A DNA stretch of 64,000 bases from Microbacterium terregens (GCF_039534975.1 NZ_BAAAWH010000001.1:2356001-2420000), one strand, 5' to 3'; shown: positions 53,096 through 61,050, counted from the stretch's first letter. A program made the numbers and translations. The notes: generated from the letters alone by a model not told the origin.

Positions 53096-53438
53096 CGCCG
53101 TCGCGTGGAGGCGGTTCGCTGGTGGGCTGCGTGAGCGAATGGGCGAAGCAAACCGGCGTGCGGCTGACGCAGAGGCACGCGCGCTCGATGCGGAGGAGCG
53201 CGCAGCTCTTGCCGAGGCTGAGGCAGACCGCCTCACACGGCGGTCAAAGCGCAGCAGGTGGCAGCTGACCCGGTTGGAGAAATTGCTTGCGGAAGGCGAT
53301 GTGGCGGCCGCTGTCGACCTCCTGGCCTACCGCCGCGCCGGAATCCGCTCCATCGGAGGCCGCCATTCAACGCCTGACTGTCGGCTTGTGGGCGGAGATG
53401 CGGCCCTCCGCGGCGTGACGCTACGGTCGAAAGCATGA
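53070..53438 (+). CDS. hypothetical coiled-coil protein
   Basis: 122 residues from a GTG with GGAGGAGG upstream. A long Ala/Glu/Arg heptad-like helix (GEANRRAADAEARALDAEERAALAEAEADRLTRRSKRSRWQLTRLEKLLAEGDV, residues about 25-78) predicts a coiled coil. In a small capsid-carrying element a coiled-coil protein may be a scaffold or size-determining factor, but there is no direct evidence. Overlaps both neighbours. Confidence 0.55.
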   Translation: MEQPSWDDDAVAWRRFAGGLRERMGEANRRAADAEARALDAEERAALAEAEADRLTRRSKRSRWQLTRLEKLLAEGDVAAAVDLLAYRRAGIRSIGGRHSTPDCRLVGGDAALRGVTLRSKA

Positions 53439-54073
53439 ACCGTGCAGCCAAGATCGCCCTCGGCGTATCCGGTCTGACCGTCGCCGGCCTGATCGCGCTC
53501 GCCGCCGTGCCGATGATCGCGAGCGCCGAGTCACCGACCACGGAGGCGACCCGCGAGGCCGTGTCCACACCGACGCCGACACCGACGCCGGTCGAGCCGA
53601 CGGCGACACCGGCACCCGAGCCCGCCGGGACGCAGTCGACCGAGCAGTGCACCTTCCCGCTCGCCTACGACGGCCTGTCTGTGGGCGTCAGCCTCATGGA
53701 CGGGGTTGTGCTGCACGACCACGGCGCGCAGCCCGGCGCGACTGGGCAGACGGTCCTCGACGGTAGCGGTGACCCGGCCGCATACGTCGTCGCGGACGGC
53801 GACACGCAGACCGGCATCGAGGCGCGGTTCTGCGCGGCTCCCGGCTACCTCAGCCTGCTCAACAGCGTCCGTCGCACGGACGTGTACGTGGAGCCCCAGA
53901 CGGTCGAGGGCTACGTGTGGCCCGACCCGTTCCCGGAGGGCACCGGCTGGATCATGGACCTGTACGCGGGCGACACCCTGAACCTCAACCCGCACACGGT
54001 CCTCACCGTGGGCGACCAGGAGGGCGTCGTGTACCAGCATGAACCGGACGTCCAGATGCCCGAGCAGTGGTGA
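53435..54073 (+). CDS. secreted or membrane-tethered protein of the element
   Basis: 212 residues. An N-terminal hydrophobic helix (ALGVSGLTVAGLIALAAVPMIASA) is a signal peptide or anchor. A Thr/Pro linker (TPTPTPTPVEPTATPAPEPAG) leads to a domain with two cysteines (EQCTFPLAYDGLSV and ARFCAAPGY), probably one disulfide. No known domain. The ATG overlaps the previous stop. A terminator follows, so it ends the operon. An outside-facing protein carried by a mobile element could alter phage adsorption; this is inference. Confidence 0.6.
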   Translation: MNRAAKIALGVSGLTVAGLIALAAVPMIASAESPTTEATREAVSTPTPTPTPVEPTATPAPEPAGTQSTEQCTFPLAYDGLSVGVSLMDGVVLHDHGAQPGATGQTVLDGSGDPAAYVVADGDTQTGIEARFCAAPGYLSLLNSVRRTDVYVEPQTVEGYVWPDPFPEGTGWIMDLYAGDTLNLNPHTVLTVGDQEGVVYQHEPDVQMPEQW

Positions 54074-54099
54074 CCGCCACCGCCTAGACCACGCGCGCC

Positions 54100-54135
54100 G
54101 AACGGCCCCGCCTCCACACGGAGACGGGGCCGTTC
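54100..54135 (+). terminator. terminator after the secreted-protein gene
   Basis: GAACGGCCCCG (54100-54110) pairs perfectly with CGGGGCCGTTC (54125-54135), loop 14. No long T tract, but the stem is strong and ends the first operon of the element. Confidence 0.75.
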
Positions 54136-54554
54136 CGCGCGCACCAACGAACCAGGAGGACAGCGCAGTGCAGTGGCCCGTCTCACCCGCAACTGCGCAG
54201 TGTTGGGTCGACTCCCCCTGTGTCGGCGCGTCGTGTTAATGTCTGGGCACGCCTTCGGGACGTGTCGGGTGAAGAACGAGGAGCCTTCGGGCCAAGTTCG
54301 AGCGGTCGACATGGGACGGGGCGAGTGAAGACCGGCGGTCAAGCCGGGCGCAGCGGCGAGGTGCTTCGAAACCTCCCCCGTCAGCGCCTGCAGCGTCAGC
54401 CCGACCCGTCCGAGCGCAACGTCACCAGCGGTCATCCGGCGAGACCCGCGAGGGTAAGCCGACCTGCCCGCCTCTGTGGTGCCGTGCTCACATTCACCGG
54501 CCCGGCAGGCGCTTCGCACAGCGCCCACGGCCACACACCACTAGGAGTAGCCCA
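54136..54554. other. 420-base non-coding block before the capsid gene
   Basis: No frame here shows a domain or a ribosome site. It holds a direct repeat GCCTTCGGG (54251-54259 and 54283-54291), the complementary strings GACGGGG (near 54312) and CCCCGTC (near 54377), and the stem GAGGT/ACCTC around 54359-54376. TTAATGT at about 54234 may be a -10 element. It should contain the capsid promoter and could hold a packaging site, since the element has no terminase of its own. The packaging idea is inference. Confidence 0.4.
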
Positions 54555-55757
54555 GTGAACCTCAAGGAACAGCTCAAGTCCCTGCAGACGTCGATGCAGG
54601 GCATCGTGGACGGCGCGAAGGAGGCGCACCGCGACCTGACGGACCCGGAAATGTCCACCCTCGAAGCGAAGGCCGCAGAAGCCGTCGAACTGAAGGCCAA
54701 GATCGAGCGCGCGGAGAAGTCCGCCGAGCTGCTGGAACGCATCGGCGGGCAGAAGTACGACGCCTACGACATGGACGGCAACCCGGTCGAGTCCAACACC
54801 GGCAACCGCTGGGCACAGAAGGCCGTCGACGGCCTCTCCCTCCTCGCCCGGAGCGCGGGCGGGGTGAAGTCCCTCACTTCCGGGTCCGTGTCCGTTCCGG
54901 CGATCCTGTCGCCGGTGCTGATCGACACCCGACCGCGCACGCTGCTCGACCTGATCCCGGTCCTGGACCCGCGCCAGAGCAACGGCTCGATCAGCCGCCC
55001 CGACCAGAACGACGAGCTCGGCTTCATCGGTCGCCCGTCGATCGGTCGCACCGGCAACGGGTTCTCGTTCATCCGCCAGAACGTGCGCACCAACAACGCC
55101 GGGGCCGTCCCTGACGGCGGCGCGAAGCCGACCTCGCAGTACACCTTCGGACAGGTGGATGACACCTACCGCGTGTACGCGAACAAGACCGAGCACCTGC
55201 CCTGGCGCTACCTGGACGACTTCCGCGACCTCGTGGACATCGTCAGCGTGCAGCTGCGCGAGGACACGCTGGCCGCGATCGAGGCCGACGTGCTCTCCGG
55301 AGACGGCGAGGAGGACCGGTTCACCGGCATCCTGGAGACCTCCGGCATCCAGTCGCAGGCGTTCACCACCGACCTGCTCACCACCCTGTCGACGGCAAAG
55401 TACAAGCTGCTCGCGCAGGACCGGAAGCTCACCGGGTGGGCCTTCAATCCGTTCGACCTGCAGGCGCTGGAGATGCTGCGCGAGAACGGCAGCACAGGCG
55501 CGTTCCTGTTCAAGTCCCGCGCCGAGATCGAGGACTTCCTCGCCGCACCGATCGTGACCTCCCTGGGCCTTCCCACCGGTGAGGCTATCGCCGCCGACTG
55601 GAACCAGTCCGAGCTGCTCCCCCTCGGGGATGACGAGCTGGTCTTCGACGGCAAGAAGCGCACCGACGACAACACATTCCTGCTCATGTTCGAAGGCCGC
55701 TACGGCTTCCGCGTCAAGAAGCCCTTCGACTTCGTCAAGGTGAGCCTCAGCGCCTAG
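54555..55757 (+). CDS. HK97-type phage major capsid protein
   Basis: 400 residues. Residues 1-70 are a charged helix (LKEQLKSLQTSMQGIVDGAKE, LEAKAAEAVELKAKIERAEKS) like the delta or scaffold domain of HK97. The capsid fold follows: VSVPAILSPVLIDTRPRTLLDLIPVL, the E-loop region with NGFSFIRQNVRTNNAGAVPDGGAKP, then DFRDLVDIVSVQLREDTLAAIEADVLSGDG and the C-terminal LLMFEGRYGFRVKKPFDFVKVSL. The start is a GTG with TAGGAG upstream. No protease, portal or terminase is encoded near it, so assembly would need a helper phage. It is a transcription unit of its own, followed by a strong terminator. Confidence 0.93.
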   Translation: MNLKEQLKSLQTSMQGIVDGAKEAHRDLTDPEMSTLEAKAAEAVELKAKIERAEKSAELLERIGGQKYDAYDMDGNPVESNTGNRWAQKAVDGLSLLARSAGGVKSLTSGSVSVPAILSPVLIDTRPRTLLDLIPVLDPRQSNGSISRPDQNDELGFIGRPSIGRTGNGFSFIRQNVRTNNAGAVPDGGAKPTSQYTFGQVDDTYRVYANKTEHLPWRYLDDFRDLVDIVSVQLREDTLAAIEADVLSGDGEEDRFTGILETSGIQSQAFTTDLLTTLSTAKYKLLAQDRKLTGWAFNPFDLQALEMLRENGSTGAFLFKSRAEIEDFLAAPIVTSLGLPTGEAIAADWNQSELLPLGDDELVFDGKKRTDDNTFLLMFEGRYGFRVKKPFDFVKVSLSA

Positions 55758-55775
55758 CCTGAACCGTAAAGACAC

Positions 55776-55810
55776 GGCCGTCCGCTTTCCAAATGGGAGC
55801 GGACGGCCGT
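55776..55810 (+). terminator. terminator of the capsid gene
   Basis: CGGCCGTCCGCT (55776-55787) and AGCGGACGGCCG (55799-55810) form a perfect 12-bp stem with an 11-base loop, followed by TCTTCG. Confidence 0.85.
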
Positions 55811-55937
55811 CTTCGTCGCCCGATCTTGCTGGCCTGCGTCGCGCAACCGCTCATGGCTGCCGCGCGGCGGCAATCCTCCGTCCGCGCGCCGGGGCGCCAG
55901 CCGAAGGCGCAAGGGTGCCCTGTGTTACATTTCGACC

Positions 55938-57056
55938 ATGAGCGCAGGGACGGAGCGGTTCGGCACTTTTGTGCTTGACGGCCCGCGATTCGGCGCGAGG
56001 GGCGTGCCAGTTGAGGCGCTGGAAGAACTGGTCGTCTATCGAGAGATTGTGGTTGACGTCGCCCGCCAGTTGTACTTGAGGGACCACCCGGACCGAGAAC
56101 GGTCGCTTAGGAACCTCGACAAGAAGCTGGACCTTCGTTTGCTCGAGGTGAAGGAGGGAAGTGCTGACCTTCTCCTGACACGTGCCACCGCTGATGACGA
56201 GCTCGCAGGCGACGATGGCCGGCCCATCTCCGACTTGCTGGAGGAGAGCCGCGACCTCGTAACCGAAGCGATTCGCAACGTGTCGAAGGCGTACGAACTC
56301 CCAGCCCGGTTCCCGAGGAAGTCCCTTCCTCGCTTTCGAGCGTTCGGTCGCTCCCTCTCCCGCGCCGACACACTTCGCGTCGGCGACCTAAACGGGAACA
56401 CCGCGACCTACACGGAGAGTGTGCGGTCAAGGTTTCTCGACCTCATCGCAGACAACTCGCGGGCCGTCCGTCAAGAAATTTCCGGGCGCATAGTGGAGTT
56501 GGATCCGGAGCGTTCTATCTTCCATTTGCGAACCGCCGAGGACTACCGTGTTCCCGGTTTCTATGGGGTTTCGGACGTCAGCATTCCGAGTATTTGGCTT
56601 GTGGATGAGTCGGGCGAGGGCCCGCTCGTGAGCGTTATCGGTTCGGCTCTCGTAAGTGACGACGGCGAGATTCAGCGGTTCCTTTCCGTTGATCAGGTGC
56701 GTCCCGCTGGACTGGAAAACCTGCTTGACAGCGTCGATCGTCTGCGTGCTCTGCAGGACGGGTGGATGGGTGCAGAGAGCGTCGCTATCCTGCCCGAAGC
56801 CATTGACTTCGCATACAAGGCACTCCAAAGGCTGCAAAGCGTGCCAGCCGGAATCTCTCCCGCACCCTTGCCGGATGGCGGAGTCCGCCTCGAGTGGACC
56901 CGCGACGGAATCGACTTCGTGGTCGAGATCGAGGCCGACGGTGGCCTTTACCTGTGCAGGCTTGGAGCCGATTCGGTCAGCGACGCCGATCGCCAGCTCG
57001 ATAGCTATGACGATCGCGCGCTCATCGATTTCTTCCAGGGGGTGCTAAGTGAGTGA
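55938..57056 (+). CDS. unknown protein, first gene of the right-end cassette
   Basis: 372 residues, acidic, without signal or membrane helix. Helical N-terminal part (VEALEELVVYREIVVDVARQLYLRDHPDRERSLRNLDKKLDLRLLEVKEGSADLLLTRA) and a C-terminal domain with LRALQDGWMGAESVAILPEAIDFAYKALQRL, then PAPLPDGGVRLEWTRDGIDFVVEIEADGGLYLC. I have the impression that this GW-G ... PDGGVxLEW ... EIExDG pattern recurs in uncharacterised two-gene loci, but I know no function. Codon use is less G+C-biased than the host. A start at 55938 (ATG) has no strong ribosome site. Confidence 0.6.
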   Translation: MSAGTERFGTFVLDGPRFGARGVPVEALEELVVYREIVVDVARQLYLRDHPDRERSLRNLDKKLDLRLLEVKEGSADLLLTRATADDELAGDDGRPISDLLEESRDLVTEAIRNVSKAYELPARFPRKSLPRFRAFGRSLSRADTLRVGDLNGNTATYTESVRSRFLDLIADNSRAVRQEISGRIVELDPERSIFHLRTAEDYRVPGFYGVSDVSIPSIWLVDESGEGPLVSVIGSALVSDDGEIQRFLSVDQVRPAGLENLLDSVDRLRALQDGWMGAESVAILPEAIDFAYKALQRLQSVPAGISPAPLPDGGVRLEWTRDGIDFVVEIEADGGLYLCRLGADSVSDADRQLDSYDDRALIDFFQGVLSE

Positions 57057-57489
57057 TGAGGTTCTTCCGCTCGGTATCCCGCGCCTGACCGCGCCCGACG
57101 ACGTGCTTCTACGGAATGTCATTCCTCAATGGACGAATGAAGACGAGACGCCCAAGTCGGTCGCCTTCAGGCCCACGCCGAAGGACGAGGATCACTTATC
57201 GACGGACTACGGAATCAGTGCGGCAGATGCGTTTGCCAGTTATAAGAAGCGGGTCGGACACGCGCCCGAGGGGACGTGGGGTCTCGGTGTCGGTGCCATC
57301 CTGGAGTGTCATGAGGAGATCGAAGTCCTGAAGGACGGCGGCACAGGCGACCTGCCTGACTCCCACGCCTCAATCGTGTTCCCGGCAGCTGGTGACTCGA
57401 AGACGGCGTCACGAAAGGTTCACGAGCGCATCGCGAGGGACCTGAAGGCGGAAGCTATCAGGCGCAAGCGACAGCACCCTCCTGCCTAG
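57049..57489 (+). CDS. unknown protein, second gene of the right-end cassette
   Basis: 146 residues, overlapping the first cassette gene by 8 bases (coupled). Acidic N-terminus, with DDVLLRNVIPQWTNEDETPKSVAFRPTPKDEDHLSTDYGISAADAF and a basic C-terminal helix (ASRKVHERIARDLKAEAIRRKRQ). No known domain. The pair ends 58 bases before attR, the usual place for cargo such as anti-phage or toxin-antitoxin genes. That role is only a hypothesis. Confidence 0.6.
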   Translation: MSDEVLPLGIPRLTAPDDVLLRNVIPQWTNEDETPKSVAFRPTPKDEDHLSTDYGISAADAFASYKKRVGHAPEGTWGLGVGAILECHEEIEVLKDGGTGDLPDSHASIVFPAAGDSKTASRKVHERIARDLKAEAIRRKRQHPPA

Positions 57490-57546
57490 CCGGCGCGGGC
57501 AACTCGTCCTTAGATCTGCCGCCGGGGGCCACCTCTCGCAGTATGC

Positions 57547-57566
57547 CTATCCAATACTGCGCGGGA
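57547..57566. other. right attachment site (attR)
   Basis: Element arm CTATCCAAT (57547-57555), then core GCGGGA (57561-57566), then tadC coding sequence. Together with attL it rebuilds an attP with 9-bp inverted arms 16 bases apart and an intact tadC attB. Confidence 0.85.
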
Positions 57567-58413
57567 TGAGCATGTAGATCTCTTTGCGCCCTGCACGCTC
57601 GATGAGTCCGCGTTTGGCGTCCTCACGCGCATCGAGCGCTTGGGAGTGCAGGACGTGCGCGAGGGGGGCGCCACGATCGATCGCTGCGACGAGCTGGTCG
57701 ATGCTGCGCGCGAGCGCGGGGATCTCGAGTCGCGCCGCGAGCCTGCTCAGCGCTTCGGAGAGCGGCGATCCGGTGCCGACGGCGAGCACGACGCCGCGCA
57801 GTTCCGCGGCCAGCTCGCCCACGCCCGCGACGCTCACCCGGCGGAGAGAATCGAGGATGCCCTCGCCCGCGGAAAGGCACAGTGCCAGGAACTCCAGCAC
57901 CGTCGGCAGCTCCTCCTGGATGCGCCCGACGCGAACTCGCGCCGCCCGCGTGAGCCGCGCGTCGTAGAGGAAGGCGGCCGTCACGCCGACCACGGGCGGC
58001 AGGAGAGCGACGGTGCCGGACGCACGACCCAGGAGGATGAGGACGACCACGCCTCCCCCGCCGATAGCGACGCCGGCGATGGACCACGCGAGCTGTCGGC
58101 CGCGGAAGGCCGTCGCATCCATCGTCCACCCCGCCTGGTGAAGACGCCGGTCGACCGAGGCGGACCCGCCCGCGATGCGCGCCACACGGCTCCGCAGCCC
58201 TTGCCACAGCTCGCCGAGCGCGGCGCCGCGCGGGTCGAAACTCGGTGTCAGGCCGCGCGGGTCGGTCACGTCGCGGATGTACGGCGCGATCCGCCGGGCC
58301 AGCGAAGGCGCGCCCCACCGCGGTGCGAGCGAGAAGAGCAAGCAGACGCCGAGGCCGAAGGCGCCGCCGAGCACGACCGCGAACGCGATATCGGTGCCGC
58401 CCCACGGGCTCAC
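57547..58413 (-). pseudogene. tadC: tadC 5' portion, truncated by the mobile element
   Basis: The frame from a GTG at 58413 runs 288 codons to a TAG at 57547. The GspF-like domain is present (VLEFLALCLSAGEGILDSLRRV, LSEALSRLAARLEIPALARSIDQLVAAIDRGAPLAHVL, RAGRKEIYMLIP), but the last four residues (RSIG) come from the element. The terminal transmembrane helix is lost. TadC is the second membrane platform protein of Tad pili, so pilus assembly is probably blocked or altered while the element is integrated. The start overlaps tadB (GTGA). Confidence 0.92.
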
Positions 58414-59267
58414 CCGAACCACCGCCGCGGCTCGGGCAGACGGCCGATGCGCAGCATCACGCGGTACGCCACGAACGACACCGCCGCCCCGGCCAGGATG
58501 AGGGCGACGCCCTCCGGACTGCTGTACGCCCGCGCACCCTCGGGTCGCATCGCAAGGAGCGCGAGGATCACCCACGGCGCCGCGACGCCGAGCACGGCCG
58601 CGCCGCGGATCCACGACTGCCGCGACTCGACCTCGGCACGCAGCGCGGCATCCGCGCGGACCGAGGCGGCGAGGGCGCGCAGCACCGGGGTCAGTTCGGT
58701 GCCGCCGACCTGACGTGCCATCCGGAGTGTCTCGACGATCCGATCGCCGACCGGATCCGCGAGCGCGTGCTTGAGCCGCTGGGCGCTCGAGTCGAAATGC
58801 CCGGATGCCGCGACGTCGCGGGCGAAGCCCGCGAACGGCGGTCGAAGCGGGGCGGGAGCGGACTCGGCGAGGCTGGCGACAGCATCCGGAAGGGACATCC
58901 CGGCGCGCATGGACGCGATGAGCAGATCGCAGACGTCCGGCCAGAGAGCGCGACGCGAACGCATCAGGCGCGACCGGCGCGCGCGCAGCCACGCGAACGG
59001 CGCCAGGCCGCCCACGACAGCCGCGACCAGGACGAAAGCTCCGACCTGCGTGAACAGCCACGCGGCCGCGGCGAGCAGGGCCGCGCAGCCGGCGGATGCC
59101 GCGATCGCTCCGGCGGGCGGGACCCGCACGAGACCTGCCGACTCGAGCAGGCGCGCGAGGTGGCCGGATGCCGGGACCCTGGGCGCGAGCGCACGGGACG
59201 GCCAGACCCACGGCGAGACGAGGAGCAGGATGCCGGCGGCGAGGACGGCGCCCCAGACGAACGTCAC
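58410..59267 (-). CDS. tadB: Tad pilus platform protein (type II secretion F family)
   Basis: 285 residues. Two hydrophobic segments near the N-terminus, a GspF domain (RRALWPDVCDLLIASMRAGMSLPDAVASLAESAP, LADPVGDRIVETLRMARQVGGTELTPVLRALA) and two C-terminal helices ending RVMLRIGRLPEPRRW. It works with TadC and the ATPase TadA to assemble Flp pili. GTG start at 59267 overlaps the tadA stop by 4 bases. Confidence 0.92.
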   Translation of the reverse strand: MTFVWGAVLAAGILLLVSPWVWPSRALAPRVPASGHLARLLESAGLVRVPPAGAIAASAGCAALLAAAAWLFTQVGAFVLVAAVVGGLAPFAWLRARRSRLMRSRRALWPDVCDLLIASMRAGMSLPDAVASLAESAPAPLRPPFAGFARDVAASGHFDSSAQRLKHALADPVGDRIVETLRMARQVGGTELTPVLRALAASVRADAALRAEVESRQSWIRGAAVLGVAAPWVILALLAMRPEGARAYSSPEGVALILAGAAVSFVAYRVMLRIGRLPEPRRWFG

Positions 59268-60421
59268 GACGGCTCCGCACGGTACACCGTGGCCGCCTCG
59301 ACCGCCCCGCCCACGACACCGGTCGGCTCGACGATTTCCACGACCCGGCGTCGGCCGGAAGCGTCTCGCTCGCAGTGGGCGACCAGATCGACGGATGCCG
59401 CGACCGCGGGCAGCACGAATCCGGAGTCGATGTTGCGCCCGGCCAGCAGCGGCAGTGCGGCGAGCTTGGCGAGGGCCTCACGTGCCGAGTTCGCATGAAT
59501 GGTCGCAGCACCGGGGACCCCGGTGTTCAGCGCCAGCAGAAGATCGAGCGCTTCGGCATCGCGCACCTCGCCGACGACGAGCCGATCGGGGCGCATGCGC
59601 AGCGCCTCCTTGACCAGACGGCGCAGGCTCACCTCCCCGGTACCCTCCAGACTCGGCTGCCGGCCCTGCAGAGCGACCAGGTCAGCGGCGTCGACGGCCA
59701 ACTCGAACGTCTCCTCGACCGTCACGATCCGATGCTGCGGCGGGCATGCGGCGATCAACGCGCTCAGCAGCGTGGTCTTGCCGGCGTGCGTGGCTCCAGA
59801 GATCAGGATGCTGCGTCCGGTCTCCATCGCCCGCCGCAGCACCCGCGCGGCGGCGGGCGCGATGGAGCCGACTTCGACCAGCCGCTCGAGGTCCCGATAG
59901 GCGGGCAGGAACTTGCGGACGTTCACCGACCAGTGTCGGCGCGTGATATCGGGGATCACGACGTGCAGCCGACTGCCGTCCGGAAGCGAAGCATCGACGA
60001 ACGGCTGACTCAGGTCTACTCGGCGGCCGGTGGCATGCAGCATCCGTTCGACGAGATCTCGCACCGCGGCATCCGTCAACGCCAGCGGCACGCGTTCGGC
60101 GACGCCCCCTCGGGCGATGAAGATGCGATCCGGGGCGTTGATCCACAGCTCCTCGACGTTCGGGTCATCGAGGTAGGGCTGGAGGGGTCCGTATCCGGCC
60201 ACCGCGGCGAGCACCTCGCGGACGCACGAGGCCTCGTCATCGACCGGGGCGAGTCCGCGGGCGAGGGCGAAATCGTTGTGGCGACGCACCTCGGCGCGGG
60301 CGATGCGTGCGGCCGACTCGGGGTCCCGAGCGGGGTCGGTCAGTTCGGCCCGCAGCCGGTCGCGCACGCGCTCGGCCACAACCGCAGCGGCGGTGCCGGC
60401 GGGAGCGTACGCGAGAGTCAC
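59264..60421 (-). CDS. tadA: Tad pilus assembly ATPase, CpaF/TadA family
   Basis: 385 residues. Type IV/II secretion ATPase: an N-terminal domain with GYGPLQPYLDDPNVEELWINAPDRIFIARGG, Walker A SGATHAGKTTLLSALI, the Asp box IVTVEETFEL, Walker B-like RPDRLVVGEVRDAEALDLL and the His box GAATIHANSAREAL. The Walker A Thr-His in place of Gly-Gly is a mild variant. It drives pilus extension, and in some actinobacteria Tad-type systems support DNA uptake. First gene of the locus; start GTG at 60421. Confidence 0.94.
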   Translation of the reverse strand: MTLAYAPAGTAAAVVAERVRDRLRAELTDPARDPESAARIARAEVRRHNDFALARGLAPVDDEASCVREVLAAVAGYGPLQPYLDDPNVEELWINAPDRIFIARGGVAERVPLALTDAAVRDLVERMLHATGRRVDLSQPFVDASLPDGSRLHVVIPDITRRHWSVNVRKFLPAYRDLERLVEVGSIAPAAARVLRRAMETGRSILISGATHAGKTTLLSALIAACPPQHRIVTVEETFELAVDAADLVALQGRQPSLEGTGEVSLRRLVKEALRMRPDRLVVGEVRDAEALDLLLALNTGVPGAATIHANSAREALAKLAALPLLAGRNIDSGFVLPAVAASVDLVAHCERDASGRRRVVEIVEPTGVVGGAVEAATVYRAEPS

Positions 60422-60523
60422 CCGAGCATCCTCGCAAGCACCCGCTGCCGGCCGGGGAAGTTATCCACAGATGCGGAGTTGCGCGCAGAAGGGCAGGATG
60501 GGGAAATCAGCGAAAGGGGCACC

Positions 60524-60739
60524 ATGACCACGCTCAGCAAGAAGGAGATCGAGCCCGGCCGGCGGGTTGCACTCGGCATCCTGGGGGTGATCCAGGCGGC
60601 GTACGCCTTTCTCGCGTTCTGGGATCTGGCCCATCGGCCCGACGACCAGGTGCGAGGGCCCAAGCCGATATGGATACCGGTGATCCTCATCAACTGGATC
60701 GGCCCCACCGCGTACTTCTTCGTCCACCGGGCCCGCTGA
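60524..60739 (+). CDS. small membrane protein with PLDc_N-like domain
   Basis: 71 residues, two hydrophobic helices. The pattern FLAFWDLAHRPDDQVRGPKPIWIPVILINWIGPTAYFFVHR matches the phospholipase D N-terminal (PLDc_N) small-protein family, where WDLxxRPxxxVRGxKxxW is conserved. Many actinobacteria carry it as a stand-alone protein of unknown role. AAAGGGG lies 4 bases before the ATG. Confidence 0.75.
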   Translation: MTTLSKKEIEPGRRVALGILGVIQAAYAFLAFWDLAHRPDDQVRGPKPIWIPVILINWIGPTAYFFVHRAR

Positions 60740-60894
60740 CCCCGCACTGCCCTCGCTCCGCTGTCACAACACGCCGGGCGGGTCCGCATTCTGCGACAGC
60801 CGAGCGGGCTCGAAAGGGCTCGTGCTGGCCAGCCGGCGCTGGGGTGGCAGCCCCCCAGCGACCCCCCAGCCGCGCCGATAGACTGATCGCACCC

Positions 60895-60976
60895 GCGGGA
60901 GTGGTGAAATTGGCAGACACGCAGGATTTAGGTTCCTGTGCCTTCGGGCATGTGGGTTCAAGTCCCACCTTCCGCA
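60895..60976 (+). tRNA. tRNA-Leu (UAG)
   Basis: 82 bases from GCGGGAG to the discriminator A at 60976. A class II tRNA with a long variable arm (TGTGCCTTCGGGCATGTG), anticodon loop TTTAGGT (anticodon TAG), T arm GGGTTCAAGTCCC and D arm GGTGAAATTGGCAGACACGC. CCA is not encoded. Confidence 0.96.
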
Positions 60977-61050
60977 CGCGTATTCGCACGCGATCCACCT
61001 TCGTGGGCTGCGCATCCTGACCGCCGACCGAACGACCGACGGGACCCCTC

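Larger units (their letters stand above)
48734..57566. mobile_element. 8.83-kb serine-integrase element in tadC, candidate capsid-bearing phage satellite
   Basis: The element is bounded by two copies of the core GCGGGA (48734-48739 and 57561-57566), 8827 bases apart. Contents in order: serine integrase, structured non-coding block, HTH protein, two small ORFs, RepA/RecA-like ATPase, CCTCGCC repeats, three small ORFs, secreted protein, non-coding block, HK97 capsid protein, two-gene unknown cassette. All genes point rightwards, opposite to tadC. No terminase, portal, maturation protease, tail or conjugation genes are visible. It resembles phiRv1-like small prophage elements of Mycobacterium and known satellites in overall plan; a decayed prophage is the alternative. 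Confidence 0.85.

Noticed and set aside
53911..54558. Frames on both strands in the block before the capsid gene
   Set aside because: Composition is typical of random high-G+C frames, with no start signals or domains, and one crosses the terminator at 54100-54135.
48734..57566. Integrative conjugative element
   Set aside because: No relaxase, coupling protein or type IV secretion gene is visible; the capsid gene points to a phage-related origin.
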